DNA of 64,000 bases from Aliiroseovarius sp. M344 (GTDB lineage: Bacteria; Pseudomonadota; Alphaproteobacteria; Rhodobacterales; Rhodobacteraceae): assembly GCF_025140835.1 (NCBI RefSeq), contig NZ_CP081154.1, positions 62,001-126,000 of the forward strand, given 5' to 3'. Shown here piece after piece: positions 17,666-25,814 of this stretch; the first letter of the stretch is position 1, and each line of letters begins with the position of its first letter. A program made the position numbers and the translations under genes. Under the pieces are notes generated by a model. The model was not told the origin of the DNA. It saw nothing but the letters and a program-made list of their open reading frames with translations, and did not search any database.

Positions 17666-19195
17666 ATGAAGAGATTGCCGATGCGGAAGATACGAGATGT
17701 TTTGCGGCTCTCAGCCGAGGGCCTATCAACCCGCCAGATCGCAACGAGCCTGGCGATTGGGCGGACAACCCTTCGGGGCTACCTTGATCGCGCTACTGAG
17801 TTGGGTCTGGGCTGGCCGCTGCCAGCGGAGATGTCTGATACGGACCTTGAGCGATGCCTATTTCACCGAGCTCACCAGAACACCCAACGGATAGAGACGC
17901 AGCCTGACTGGTCGTATATTCACCGCGAGTTGCGTCGGAAGGGTGTGACGCTGTCACTCTTGTGGGAGGAACATCGCGCCGACCACCCCGAGGGATACGG
18001 CTACTCCCGATTTTGCGAACTTTACACGCGGTGGGAGGGCAAGCTGTCGCCTGTGATGCGACAGCGTCACCCGGCGGGCGAGCGGCTGTTCGTCGATTAC
18101 GCGGGGCACACCATCGACGTGATTGACCCCGAGACCGGGGAGGTGCGCACGGCACAGCTGTTCGTCGCGACGCTTGGGGCCTCAAGCTATACCTTTGCGG
18201 AGGCGACCTGGACGCAATCGCTGCCGGATTGGATCTTGAGCCATGTGCGTGCCTTTGGCTTCCTTGGTGGTGTGACGGCGCAGGTCGTGTCCGACAACCT
18301 GAAGGCCGGGGTCACCAAAGCGTGCTTCTACGACCCTGTGATCAACCGAACCTATGCGGATCTCGCCACACATTACGACACAGCCGTTGTGCCCGCGCGG
18401 CCGCATAAACCAAAGGACAAGGCAAAGGTCGAAGGGGCGGTCTTGCTGGTCGAGCGCTGGATTCTGGCGCGGTTGCGCAATCGGCAGTTCTTCAGTCTCG
18501 GGGATGTGAACGCTGCCATTCGCCCGTTGCTTGATCGGCTCAACGACAAAGTCTCGCGACATCTCGGGGCCAGCCGCAGGCAGCTGTTCGAGCAGTTGGA
18601 TAAGCCCGCTCTGAAGCCGCTACCGACGGCTCCCTACGTGTATGCGGAATGGAAGAAATGCCGCGCGGGGCTCGATTACCACGTCGCAATCGACAAACAT
18701 TACTACTCCGTGCCCTATCAGTTGCTGAAGAAAGAGCTGTGGGCCCGCATCACCGCCCGCACGGTCGAAGTCTTTCACGTTGGACAGCGTGTTGCTTCCC
18801 ATATGCGCACCTCTGGAAACGGCAAACATTCGACACAGCGCGACCACATGCCGGCGCACCACAAGTTCCGCGAGGATTGGACACCACAACGTATTATCGC
18901 ACGGGCCGCTCGTGTCGGGCCGAATGTCGCCACCTTCGCAGAGGTTGTGATGCGCGAACGCAAGCACCCCGAACAGGGCTACCGGAGCTGTCTGGGCGTC
19001 ATCCGGCTGGCCGACAAGTTCGGTGCCGCCCGCCTTGATGCGGCGTGCCGCCGCGCGCTCGAGATCAACGCCCGTTCTTACTCGTCACTCCAATCCATTC
19101 TCAAGAATGGGCTGGAGAGCAAGCCCCGCACCCGCGCCACGGAGGAGCCTGCCATCACCCATCCCAACATCCGTGGCGCCGATTATTTCCATTGA
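17666..19195 (+). CDS. istA: IS21-family transposase IstA
   Basis: A 509-residue DDE transposase. The N-terminus MRKIRDVLRLSAEGLSTRQI is an HTH; the catalytic core shows RLFVDYAGHTIDV (first Asp), AQVVSDNLKAGV (second Asp) and KPKDKAKVEGAVLL (Glu), in IS21 spacing. The C-terminal third holds the beta-barrel region (YYSVPYQLLKKELW). Normal length for the family. Followed after 10 nt by istB with which it works to insert the element. Confidence 0.96.
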   Translation: MKRLPMRKIRDVLRLSAEGLSTRQIATSLAIGRTTLRGYLDRATELGLGWPLPAEMSDTDLERCLFHRAHQNTQRIETQPDWSYIHRELRRKGVTLSLLWEEHRADHPEGYGYSRFCELYTRWEGKLSPVMRQRHPAGERLFVDYAGHTIDVIDPETGEVRTAQLFVATLGASSYTFAEATWTQSLPDWILSHVRAFGFLGGVTAQVVSDNLKAGVTKACFYDPVINRTYADLATHYDTAVVPARPHKPKDKAKVEGAVLLVERWILARLRNRQFFSLGDVNAAIRPLLDRLNDKVSRHLGASRRQLFEQLDKPALKPLPTAPYVYAEWKKCRAGLDYHVAIDKHYYSVPYQLLKKELWARITARTVEVFHVGQRVASHMRTSGNGKHSTQRDHMPAHHKFREDWTPQRIIARAARVGPNVATFAEVVMRERKHPEQGYRSCLGVIRLADKFGAARLDAACRRALEINARSYSSLQSILKNGLESKPRTRATEEPAITHPNIRGADYFH

Positions 19196-19205
19196 AAGGA
19201 ACACA

Positions 19206-19964
19206 ATGCTTGATCACCCAACCCTCGATCATCTGAAGGCCCTGCGGCTGGACGGTATGGCCGAAGCTTTTGCCGAGCTGCAGGCGCAGGATGCTGCAGC
19301 AGACTTCAGCCACGCAGAATGGCTTGGCTTGCTGGTTGACCGTGAGGTCGCCAGCCGTGAGACCAAGCGGTTTGAAGCCCGGATGCGCTCGGCCAGGCTG
19401 CGCCACGTCGGCGCCTGCCCGGAAGATGTCGATTACCGCGCGCGCCGTGGTCTCGACAAGGCGCTGTTCCAGAGCCTGCTCACCGGTAGATGGATCACTG
19501 ACAAGCGCAATCTGATCATTACCGGCCCCTGTGGTGTTGGCAAAACTTGGCTCGGCTGCGCATTGGCGCAAACGGCCTGTCGCGACGGTGTCACTGTGGC
19601 CTACAAGCGGATGCCGCGTCTCTTCGAAGAACTCGAACTGGCCCATGGCGACGGGCGCTTCCCCCGCCTGTTCCGCAGCATCACCAAAGCACAGCTGCTC
19701 ATCCTTGATGACTGGGGCCCAGACCGACTGACCGCCACGCAACGCCGGGATCTCATGGAGATCGTGGAAGAACGCTACGGCCGCGGCTCAACGATGATCA
19801 CCAGCCAATTACCCATCAAGGCTTGGCATGACGTCATCGGCGAACCAACCTTCGCTGATGCCATCCTCGACCGCATCGTTCACAACGCTTACCGCCTCGA
19901 ACTCGAGGGGCAGTCCCTCCGAAAAACCGTCACAAAAATGGATGACGAAAACCCTCAAACCTGA
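19206..19964 (+). CDS. istB: IS21-family helper ATPase IstB
   Basis: A 252-residue AAA+ ATPase that selects target DNA and stimulates IstA. Walker A is GPCGVGKTWLG and Walker B is LLILDDWGPD; DnaC/IstB-like features continue with STMITSQLPIKAWH (sensor 1 region). Start is the ATG at 19206, preceded by GAAAGGA. A longer open frame from 19023 overlaps istA and is not the real start. Confidence 0.96.
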   Translation: MLDHPTLDHLKALRLDGMAEAFAELQAQDAAADFSHAEWLGLLVDREVASRETKRFEARMRSARLRHVGACPEDVDYRARRGLDKALFQSLLTGRWITDKRNLIITGPCGVGKTWLGCALAQTACRDGVTVAYKRMPRLFEELELAHGDGRFPRLFRSITKAQLLILDDWGPDRLTATQRRDLMEIVEERYGRGSTMITSQLPIKAWHDVIGEPTFADAILDRIVHNAYRLELEGQSLRKTVTKMDDENPQT

Positions 19965-20188
19965 TAACCGAAATCCACTGCCTCACGGCAACGCGTCACA
20001 AGTGGGCGGATACCCCGGAATAGGTGGGCGCATGTTGTCGGAATGAGTGGGCGGATCCTCCGGAATACGCACGCGCCCGCGGCGAAAAACACCTAGGGTG
20101 GGATGTCGTTGAAAAACTCGCTGAGACTTGCGGTTTGTTCGCGACCGGTTGTTTGATTTTGTTGAGCAATCTGTTGCCACGCGGCCTT

Positions 20189-21109
20189 TCTAGCCTGCGG
20201 CCGGCATGATCGGTTTGAGCTTGGCTAGTTTCCGGAGGTTCGGGGCGGTGGCTGCGAGGGTAAATTCGTCTTGGACGCCACATGGCCCGCGTAATCGTAG
20301 CCTGCCTAGCCCGAGGATGCGCTTGAGGTGCGCGAAGAGCATCTCGACCTTCCTTCGTCGCCTCTGTGCGGTCGGGTTGAATTCGGAGGCCGTGCGAAGT
20401 CTCTCACGATCTCATACTTTTCCCGGTTGATGGTGCGTATGTCTGTGTTCGGACAGCAGTTGGCTTTCGAGGGGCAGTTCAGGCAATCGGCTCTCACGCC
20501 CCCGTACTTGCGCGCTTTCAGTCCGGGTGCTGATCGGGCGGGATCGGAGTAGTTTCGCCGTGTGTGGCGGAGCTCTTTTCCTTCCGGGCAGATGTAGCTG
20601 TCATTGTCTTCGTCCCAGGTGAAGTCGGAACGAGACCAGGTCCCATCCTTGCGCTTTGAATGATCAAAGACCGGGATGAACGGCCGGATCTTACGCTTGA
20701 GCGTCAGCCAAACCAGGTTGTCGGATGAGCCATATGCGGTGTCAGCAGCGACCCAATCAGGTTTAATGCCAAAGCGCTCTTCTGTGCGGTCAATCATCTT
20801 GCGCATCGCGCCCAACTCTGCCTGCCGGATCGAGCGGCTGGCATCCACATCCATGATGATGCCGTGATCTGTGTCGATGAGATAATTGTCGGAATAGGCA
20901 AAGAAAGCAGGGCCTTTGCGCGCTGCCGTCCATTGGCTGGCCGGATCTGTATGGGCGGTGAACTTGGGCTTTGTCTCGCTGGCCGCACCAAAGGCGGCAC
21001 CGCTCGTGGCGCATCATCCGTGTTGGTCGGACGACTTGCCCAGTCATCGGGGTTGCTGGAGTTCTGTTTCTGAACATCCGCGACGATCAGACTGGCATCG
21101 ACGGCAAAC
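20189..21109 (-). pseudogene. IS1182-type transposase, truncated and frameshifted
   Basis: The C-terminal two thirds of a DDE transposase spread over different reading frames. One frame gives FAVDASLIVADVQKQNSSNP, another MDVDASRSIRQAELGAMRKM with GIKPDWVAADTAYG and FIPVFDHSKRKDG, and a third the usual end LRLRG-DEF-LAATA-NLRKLAKL (20190-20330). At least two frameshifts lie near 20385 and 20850-20990. The N-terminus is missing: the fragment runs straight into the aminotransferase gene at about 21109. The outer end of the element is probably near 20090, next to the IS21 insertion. Inactive. Confidence 0.85.
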
Positions 21110-21576
21110 CCTTCGGCGGGACGATCGCCGCTCAGCAAGCTCAGCGCACAATCTTCGATCAGGAACAGCCCGTGTTGGTCGCACAGCGCTCGGACCGCAC
21201 GCGTATCCGGCTGAAGCATCCCAAAATAATGGATCAGATAAACCGCTTTGGTTTGTGGAGTGACACGGGCGGCCAGATCGGCAAGGTCAGGTCGCGTCTG
21301 ACGGTCAACTTGATAAAACTGGATGTCCAAACCGGCCTGAAGCAACGGATCCAGCTCTGACCCACAGTTATAAGCCGGTGCGAGGATCTGATCACCATCT
21401 GAGAGTCCCAGAATGTCACACGCCTCGCGCAGCGCTGTCCGCGTGTTGAAGCTGTATTTCACGCGCCGCCCGGCAAACAACGGCAGCACGCCGCCATCTG
21501 GATCACGAGGCAGCAACGACCACAGCGACGGGGTGGGATCACCACATTCCAAATATAGGCGCGACAGCTCACTCAT
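21109..21576 (-). pseudogene. DegT-type aminotransferase, 3'-truncated paralogue
   Basis: The first 156 codons of a protein closely similar to the aminotransferase at 14376-15560: compare APAYNCGSELDPLLQAGLD with VPDYNCGSEADPLRHAGLK, and FLIEDCALSLLSGD, identical in both. It stops being homologous right after SLLSGDRPAE, where the IS1182 fragment begins, so the PLP lysine and the C-terminal domain are lost. The ATG at 21576 overlaps the FemAB-like stop by 8 nt (AATGAGTGA), showing that the two genes were once one coupled operon. Confidence 0.88.
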
Positions 21577-22654
21577 TATCCAAGCCCTTGAACACACGGT
21601 ATTTTCGCCTCGCAGCTGCCTTTGCAAGCTGTGATCCGTTCCCTGTCAGATGCAGAAACCGGTTTGCGGTTTTGCTCCGCTCACCTATTCGAATAACCGC
21701 CTTCGGTGCCAATTCGGACTTATACTTATAGATGTTGTATTTCTTGTCTGAACTGTCCGTGGTTTCGACATAACCTTCGACATCAAGAAACTCACATCCC
21801 TTAGATCGCGCCCATTTCATGCCCTCAAGCCAAAGTAACGGCGAAATTCTGAGGTTCTTGAGTGCGCTCAGCGCCGCTGTTTCTGTTGTGAAGTGACGGC
21901 CATGCGCGGTGTGCATGCTGCGATACATCAACAATCCGCTGATGAAGTTCGCATCGCTGAAAGCGCCAAGAAGCATTCCCATATCACCGGTTTTGTAAAT
22001 ATCTTCAAAGCTTTGCAGAAAACTCTTTTCTGCCAGCGCAAACAGCCCACGCCCGGTGCGCAGACGGTTGAGGCTGTGCAGGAAGTCGACCGCGCCTGCC
22101 TCGTCGGTGATCGGCCTGACCGTCACCCCCGCACGTTCGGCGCGCCTGACTTCACGCCGCGCACTTTTTGAGAATCGCGCCATGATAACATCCGGCTCGG
22201 CCGAGATGTCGATCAAGCCAGTGCTGCGAAAAATTCCGTCGCTGGACAGGGACCAGTCCTGCTGCTCCAACGCATCGTGCAAGGCTTTCGCGTCGTCCTC
22301 TAACCAGTATGGGGTGATCCTGACCCGCCCGATCCGCGAAAAATCTGGATGGGCAAGTGCTGCCGTCAAAAAGGCGATCATCGTTTCGACATCGTTGCAG
22401 ATCGGCCCGCTTAGAAAAATCGCATCCCTGTAACTGGATTTGAGAAAGGGGTGCGGCGTCATCGACAGAAGGCCAACCCCTGCCAGCGCTCCATCAATCC
22501 GGCCCAAAACAAACATCACATGCGCGCCATCCTGCCGTTCGGTCTGAGCAAATCGATGGTCTTGTCTGGGATGGTGGGAAGGGGACGCAGCCAGAAAGGC
22601 GTCCCACTCTGCCGCCTGTTCCGGTTCCAAATCACTCAAACATTCGATGTCCAT
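21569..22654 (-). CDS. FemAB/FemX-like peptidyl- or acyl-transferase
   Basis: A 361-residue protein with the double-GNAT FemAB layout: an N-terminal segment ending SSYRDAIFLSGPI, a central FSKSARREVRRAERAGV segment (the family's basic helix, typical of enzymes using aminoacyl-tRNA or an acyl donor), and a second half with AEKSFLQSFEDIYK and LLWLEGMKWARSKGCEFLDVEG. Such proteins add amino acids or acyl groups to cell-wall or glycan precursors. ATG at 22654 has an AGGCACC upstream; an ATG at 22699 would add 15 residues. The gene is coupled to the truncated aminotransferase. The partner substrate is unknown. Confidence 0.72.
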   Translation of the reverse strand: MDIECLSDLEPEQAAEWDAFLAASPSHHPRQDHRFAQTERQDGAHVMFVLGRIDGALAGVGLLSMTPHPFLKSSYRDAIFLSGPICNDVETMIAFLTAALAHPDFSRIGRVRITPYWLEDDAKALHDALEQQDWSLSSDGIFRSTGLIDISAEPDVIMARFSKSARREVRRAERAGVTVRPITDEAGAVDFLHSLNRLRTGRGLFALAEKSFLQSFEDIYKTGDMGMLLGAFSDANFISGLLMYRSMHTAHGRHFTTETAALSALKNLRISPLLWLEGMKWARSKGCEFLDVEGYVETTDSSDKKYNIYKYKSELAPKAVIRIGERSKTANRFLHLTGNGSQLAKAAARRKYRVFKGLDNE

Positions 22655-22868
22655 TAAGGTGCCTGACAAAAGACGATGGTCGACGTAATAAAGTCGCATT
22701 CAATTGAAATTGTAACCCAGACAGTAGATACCAGAGCCATAAGCGCGTTGTGAGATTTTTTATATCAGCCTATGTCGCGTAAAAAAATAGATATTTGGTT
22801 ATTCTTTAAGAGATACTTTACAGAATGAACTCTGTACCAACCGCTATTGGCCCGTTTGATGTCTCAGT

Positions 22869-22904
22869 CAGAGGTGGTCCTGGATTTTCGACCAGTTTGC
22901 AGCC
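22869..22904 (+). repeat. Right copy of 36-bp perfect direct repeat
   Basis: Identical to 11714-11749 and in the same orientation; the base before (T against A) and after (G against T) differ, so the match is exactly 36 bp. It directly abuts the 5' part of the ScpB-like gene and reads in frame with it (QRWSWIFDQFAA). An in-frame TGA at 22857-22859 closes the frame upstream. Confidence 0.85.
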
Positions 22905-22925
22905 GAGCTGCGCTGGCGCGAATGG

Positions 22926-23459
22926 ATGCGCCGGATTGAGGCCGTTCTGTTCGCCAGTGCCCGCTCTGTCCCGCGCGAGGATCTGGCGTGTGTGGTGGGC
23001 GACGTATCGGTCGAGCTTCTTGTTGATGATCTGGCTGCCAACCTCGAGGGCCACGCCTTCGAGGTGGTAAACGTGGCCGACAGCTGGATGCTGCGCACCC
23101 GCCCGGGCCTCGCCCCGGTGATTCACGCCGCAGCAGATGTCTGGGATCAGGTTTCGAACCTTGGCGAGTTCGATATCGCGGTGATGGCCGCCATTGCCTA
23201 TCACCAGCCCATTACGCGGGACGGATTGAAAGAAACTTTCGGGAAAGAGATCAGCCGCGATCTGATTGGTCGACTGTACGAACGCAACCTGATCGGCACC
23301 GGCCCCCGCGCGCCTCGTCGCGGTGCCCCAAATACCGATGTCACCACCGACCAGTTCCCTGTCGCCTTCTGGTTGGAGACGCTTGCAGATCTGCCGGATC
23401 AAGAGCAGATGCAGGACGCGGGGATAGGCAAGGGGCTTTTCCCACAATTATGGATATGA
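22926..23459 (+). CDS. ScpB-like (segregation and condensation protein B family), probably 5'-truncated
   Basis: A 177-residue protein with the winged-helix features of ScpB: MRRIEAVLFASARSVPREDL at the start, LGEFDIAVMAAIAYHQPITR and GKEISRDLIGRLYERNLIGTGPR in the second wing. Full ScpB proteins work with ScpA and SMC in chromosome condensation; this short form is a variant met on rhodobacterial accessory DNA, often beside mobile genes. Reading frame is open upstream from 22860, giving ELRWREW before the ATG, so the original start has probably been lost at the 36-bp repeat. No scpA is nearby. Confidence 0.75.
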   Translation: MRRIEAVLFASARSVPREDLACVVGDVSVELLVDDLAANLEGHAFEVVNVADSWMLRTRPGLAPVIHAAADVWDQVSNLGEFDIAVMAAIAYHQPITRDGLKETFGKEISRDLIGRLYERNLIGTGPRAPRRGAPNTDVTTDQFPVAFWLETLADLPDQEQMQDAGIGKGLFPQLWI

Positions 23460-23517
23460 AACTCCTGTTGCCTGTCTTCAGCGGGTGCCTCATTCCTGTT
23501 TCAGGTAGGAGGCCGAG

Positions 23518-23700
23518 ATGGAAAACGAAGAACTGAACGACGCAGCATTCAAGCCGCTAATTCGAAGGCTGGACAATATCGAAAGGAAAATGGCCGACAA
23601 ATCTGATGTGATTTCGGCTGTGCAGATGGTGCATGTTTTCACCGCACTAACCGTTGCTGAGACAGTGGTGGTTCTGGACGCACTTGTTGGGTTTGGCTGA
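23518..23700 (+). CDS. Small hypothetical protein
   Basis: A 60-residue frame with a good ribosome site (GGTAGGAGGCCGAG, 4-12 nt before the ATG). The first half is charged and helical (KPLIRRLDNIERKMADK), the second half hydrophobic (VISAVQMVHVFTALTVAE), which suggests a small membrane-associated or coiled protein. I do not recognise a family. It lies in the same direction as the ScpB-like gene, 58 nt downstream. Confidence 0.4.
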   Translation: MENEELNDAAFKPLIRRLDNIERKMADKSDVISAVQMVHVFTALTVAETVVVLDALVGFG

Positions 23701-23945
23701 TGAGGACGAGGAACGCGCCCTTTCCAGAATGCGCGGCATAGAGAGAAGTCGACAAGTAGCGTCCTGGGAAAAACGGATATGTTGTGGGTTCAGAGAAAGC
23801 CAAAAACTCAGCAATCTGGGCACCCTAAATGCAAACTTTTTTGGGCCGTTCGCAATACCAAACAGCCGCTCACTTCTTGTCGAGCAAGTAACGCGTTTTT
23901 GGCCGGTGTTAAGAAAAGTGGGTGGCATCGGTTGCGGGTTGAAAA
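23701..23945. other. Non-coding stretch
   Basis: About 245 bp with only a weak overlapping open frame that looks random in composition and has no ribosome site. I see no RNA gene or repeat in it. Confidence 0.45.
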
Positions 23946-23974
23946 TTGACACTGGGGACCACAATGCGTATATA
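23946..23974 (+). promoter_or_regulatory. Sigma-70-type promoter with overlapping palindrome for the AbrB-Doc operon
   Basis: TTGACA at 23946-23951 and TATATA at 23969-23974 are separated by 17 bp, a near-ideal housekeeping promoter. The -10 lies inside the perfect 8-bp palindrome GTATATAC (23968-23975), a likely operator for self-repression by the antitoxin. The coding start is 28 bp downstream. Confidence 0.65.
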
Positions 23975-24002
23975 CAGCCGTAGATACTAAAGGCGCACGA
24001 AG

Positions 24003-24227
24003 ATGTTCGAAACTAAAATTCGCAAGGTTGGTAATTCCGCAGTTGTCACCCTGTCCAGTGAGGTTCTGGCTGCTATGGACGTGAAAGAAGGCGACAGTGT
24101 CTACCTCGCCCGTTCAGATGATGGCGGGATGAGGTTGATGGCTCACAATCCCGAATTGGCAGCTGCGATGCAGGCAGCTGAGGATGTCATGGACGAGAAC
24201 CGCGAGATGTTGCAGGCGCTTGCATGA
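24003..24227 (+). CDS. AbrB/MazE-type antitoxin (SpoVT-AbrB domain)
   Basis: A 74-residue protein with the swapped-hairpin DNA-binding fold: KIRKVGNSAVVTLSSEVLAA followed by MDVKEGDSVYLARSDDGGMR. The C-terminal helix (AAAMQAAEDVMDENREMLQA) is acidic and probably embraces the toxin. Its stop overlaps the toxin ATG as ATGA, so both are translated together. It should neutralise the Doc-like protein and repress the shared promoter; the palindrome over the -10 supports that. Confidence 0.88.
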   Translation: MFETKIRKVGNSAVVTLSSEVLAAMDVKEGDSVYLARSDDGGMRLMAHNPELAAAMQAAEDVMDENREMLQALA

Positions 24228-24634
24228 GCGACCCAATCTGGGTCCCGCTACAGGCGGTTTATCTGATCCACGACAGACAGATTGCCCGCCATGGCGGGGC
24301 AGGGGGGCTTCGCGACGCCAGCTTGCTGGAAACAGCTCATGCGCGTCCGCAGAACAAATATGTGTATGAACAGGCCGATGTGATGACATGCGCCGCCGCA
24401 TATGCGTTCGGGATCGCCAAAGCTCACGCGTTTACCGATGGCAACAAGCGCACCGCATTTGTTGTAGCTGCGACATTCCTGCGTCTGAACGGCTTTCACC
24501 TGTGTCCCGACCCGCTTTTGGGTGTTCGGGTGATGGAGGATCTGGCCGCCAGCAAGATGTCAGAAACCGTGTTCCGGGATTGGCTGAGTGAAACAGCAAC
24601 GCCATTGCCAAGTGAAAGCGGATCTAAGGATTAG
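24224..24634 (+). CDS. doc: Doc-type Fic-domain toxin
   Basis: A 136-residue protein, the normal Doc length. The Fic/Doc motif AHAFTDGNKRTAF (HxFx-D/E-GNKR) is intact around residues 64-76, preceded by a typical GLRDASLLETAHARPQNKY flap region. Phage P1 Doc phosphorylates elongation factor Tu and stops translation; the same reaction is expected here from family knowledge. It is coupled to the AbrB-type antitoxin, the pairing found in many bacterial death-on-curing systems. It helps hold the accessory DNA in the population. Confidence 0.92.
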   Translation: MSDPIWVPLQAVYLIHDRQIARHGGAGGLRDASLLETAHARPQNKYVYEQADVMTCAAAYAFGIAKAHAFTDGNKRTAFVVAATFLRLNGFHLCPDPLLGVRVMEDLAASKMSETVFRDWLSETATPLPSESGSKD

Positions 24635-25336
24635 AGCGCCCCAAGGTGCGAACGCAACCGATCGGAAATCAATGGTTCCTGAACACGCTTTCACAAGCGC
24701 GTTCAGGAAACGCGTTGGGGTTCTGAGTACTGGTGTGTCGCGTCGCGGAAGCTGTAACCCTTTCAGGGTTTCATGACATCTCCTCGTCGCTGCGATCCTC
24801 ATCAAAGATATACACGATATGCAATTACCTGCACATGGCGCTTTAAGGAGCGTTTTCAATGGATTAGAGGTGTTTCGAGACTGGTGGAGTTGCAATGTCA
24901 ATTTATTAATAGTTATCAATTATTTATAAGAGAAAGGACGCGCAATGGACGCGTTGTGGCTTTGCAATGGACGCGGCGCAGCCACGGTGTGGACTTGGGT
25001 TGCGCCGGTGAAGTGGCGTCTCCAGGCGGATATCTGCGCGGCATCGTCCAAAAAGCCGGGACAGGGGAGTTGCACCTCGAGCGCAGCTTCTATGGCCGAT
25101 TGAGCGGGCAGGCGGCGTGAAGAAGGGGGTCCACCGGTTGATGTCCACAGGTTTACTGAACAGTGAATCTGCAGGATTTAGCAAATATGGGTCCGAACGT
25201 ATCGAGAGCCCGCCAGAGTGCTTGTCGTGGATCGTAGGGCAGGGGAGGGGATGCGGGTTGCACTTCGATTAAGCCGGAGTAAAGTTCGCTTTAGGCTGTT
25301 TAGATCGGAGTTTCAGGTGGATTAGGATATAACGCC
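24635..25336. other. Intergenic region with one doubtful small frame
   Basis: About 700 bp between the Doc gene and the hipBA promoter. It is locally very AT-rich around 24895-24935. A 52-codon frame at 24945-25103 starts with ATG 9 nt after AGAAAGGA and encodes a tryptophan- and alanine-rich peptide (MDALWLCNGRGAATVWTW) of no known family. CAATGGACGCG occurs twice, 22 bp apart, at its start. No RNA gene recognised. Confidence 0.35.
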
Positions 25337-25410
25337 TTGATTTATGTGAGGCGGGGTTTTATACCGGAGAAAATTCCGGACTAAGCTTTTGAAGCCGGAA
25401 AAATATCCGA
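25337..25410 (+). promoter_or_regulatory. hipBA promoter and paired operator palindromes
   Basis: A promoter-like TTGATT (25337-25342) and TATACC (25360-25365) lie 17 bp apart. Two imperfect palindromes of the same design follow: CCGGA-6 bp-TCCGG at 25364-25379 and CCGGA-6 bp-TCCGA at 25395-25410. Their starts are 31 bp apart, about three helical turns, so a dimeric repressor could bind both on one DNA face. The first overlaps the -10, as expected for self-repression by HipB. Confidence 0.6.
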
Positions 25411-25430
25411 TGTATCCCTTGGAGGGTGTT

Positions 25431-25814
25431 GTGGGCTCGTTACAAGTTAAATCCGTTTTGTCGCAGCTCGGTCGCGATATCCAGACGGCGCGCAAAAGGC
25501 GCCGCATGTCGGTTGCGGATTTCTGTAACCGGATTGGTGTCAGCGACAAGACTCTTGCAAAGCTGGAGCGGGGCGATGGTGGTGTTCGGCTTGAGACCTT
25601 TGCCATGGCGCTTCTCGCTCTGGGCATGCTGGACCGGTTGGCCGGGATCGCGGATCCAGCCTCGGATGCCACCGGCATTGGATTGGACCGGGAGAAACTC
25701 CCGGAACGCATCCGGCAGCGTGGGCATAAGGACAAGAAGACCGTCCCGATCAACCAAAGTGACGCGTCGCAGGGGCCGACGGTACTAGATGATGATGAAG
25801 GGACGGCATTTTAA
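25431..25814 (+). CDS. hipB: HipB-like XRE-family antitoxin
   Basis: A 127-residue DNA-binding protein. The Cro/C1 helix-turn-helix is RRRMSVADFCNRIGVSDKTL followed by AKLERGDGGVRLETF. I prefer the GTG at 25431, which has GGAGG five bases upstream at 25421-25425; an ATG at 25410 lies inside the second operator palindrome. The stop shares its last base with the HipA ATG (TAATG). The long charged C-terminal tail is where HipB proteins touch HipA. It should repress its own operon with HipA. Confidence 0.88.
   Translation: MGSLQVKSVLSQLGRDIQTARKRRRMSVADFCNRIGVSDKTLAKLERGDGGVRLETFAMALLALGMLDRLAGIADPASDATGIGLDREKLPERIRQRGHKDKKTVPINQSDASQGPTVLDDDEGTAF

Larger units (their letters stand above)
17501..20071 (+). 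mobile_element. IS21-family insertion sequence with 6-bp target duplication
   Basis: Ends are clear inverted repeats: left from 17501 TGCGTATTCCGGGGTGATCC, right (reverse complement from 20071) TGCGTATTCCGGAGGATCCG. Inside each end the block CCGCCCACC-ATTCCG is repeated: four copies between 17501 and 17597 and two or three between 19999 and 20071, the multiple terminal repeats typical of IS21. CGCGCC stands immediately outside both ends (17495-17500 and 20072-20077), a target-site duplication. Both genes are intact, so this is probably the youngest insertion in the island. Confidence 0.95.

Noticed and set aside
19023..19205. Longer start for istB
   Set aside because: It overlaps istA by more than 170 nt; the ATG at 19206 has a ribosome site and matches the family start.
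23654..23983. 109-codon frame between the small protein and the antitoxin
   Set aside because: No ribosome site, overlaps the neighbouring gene and the promoter, and no recognisable peptide.
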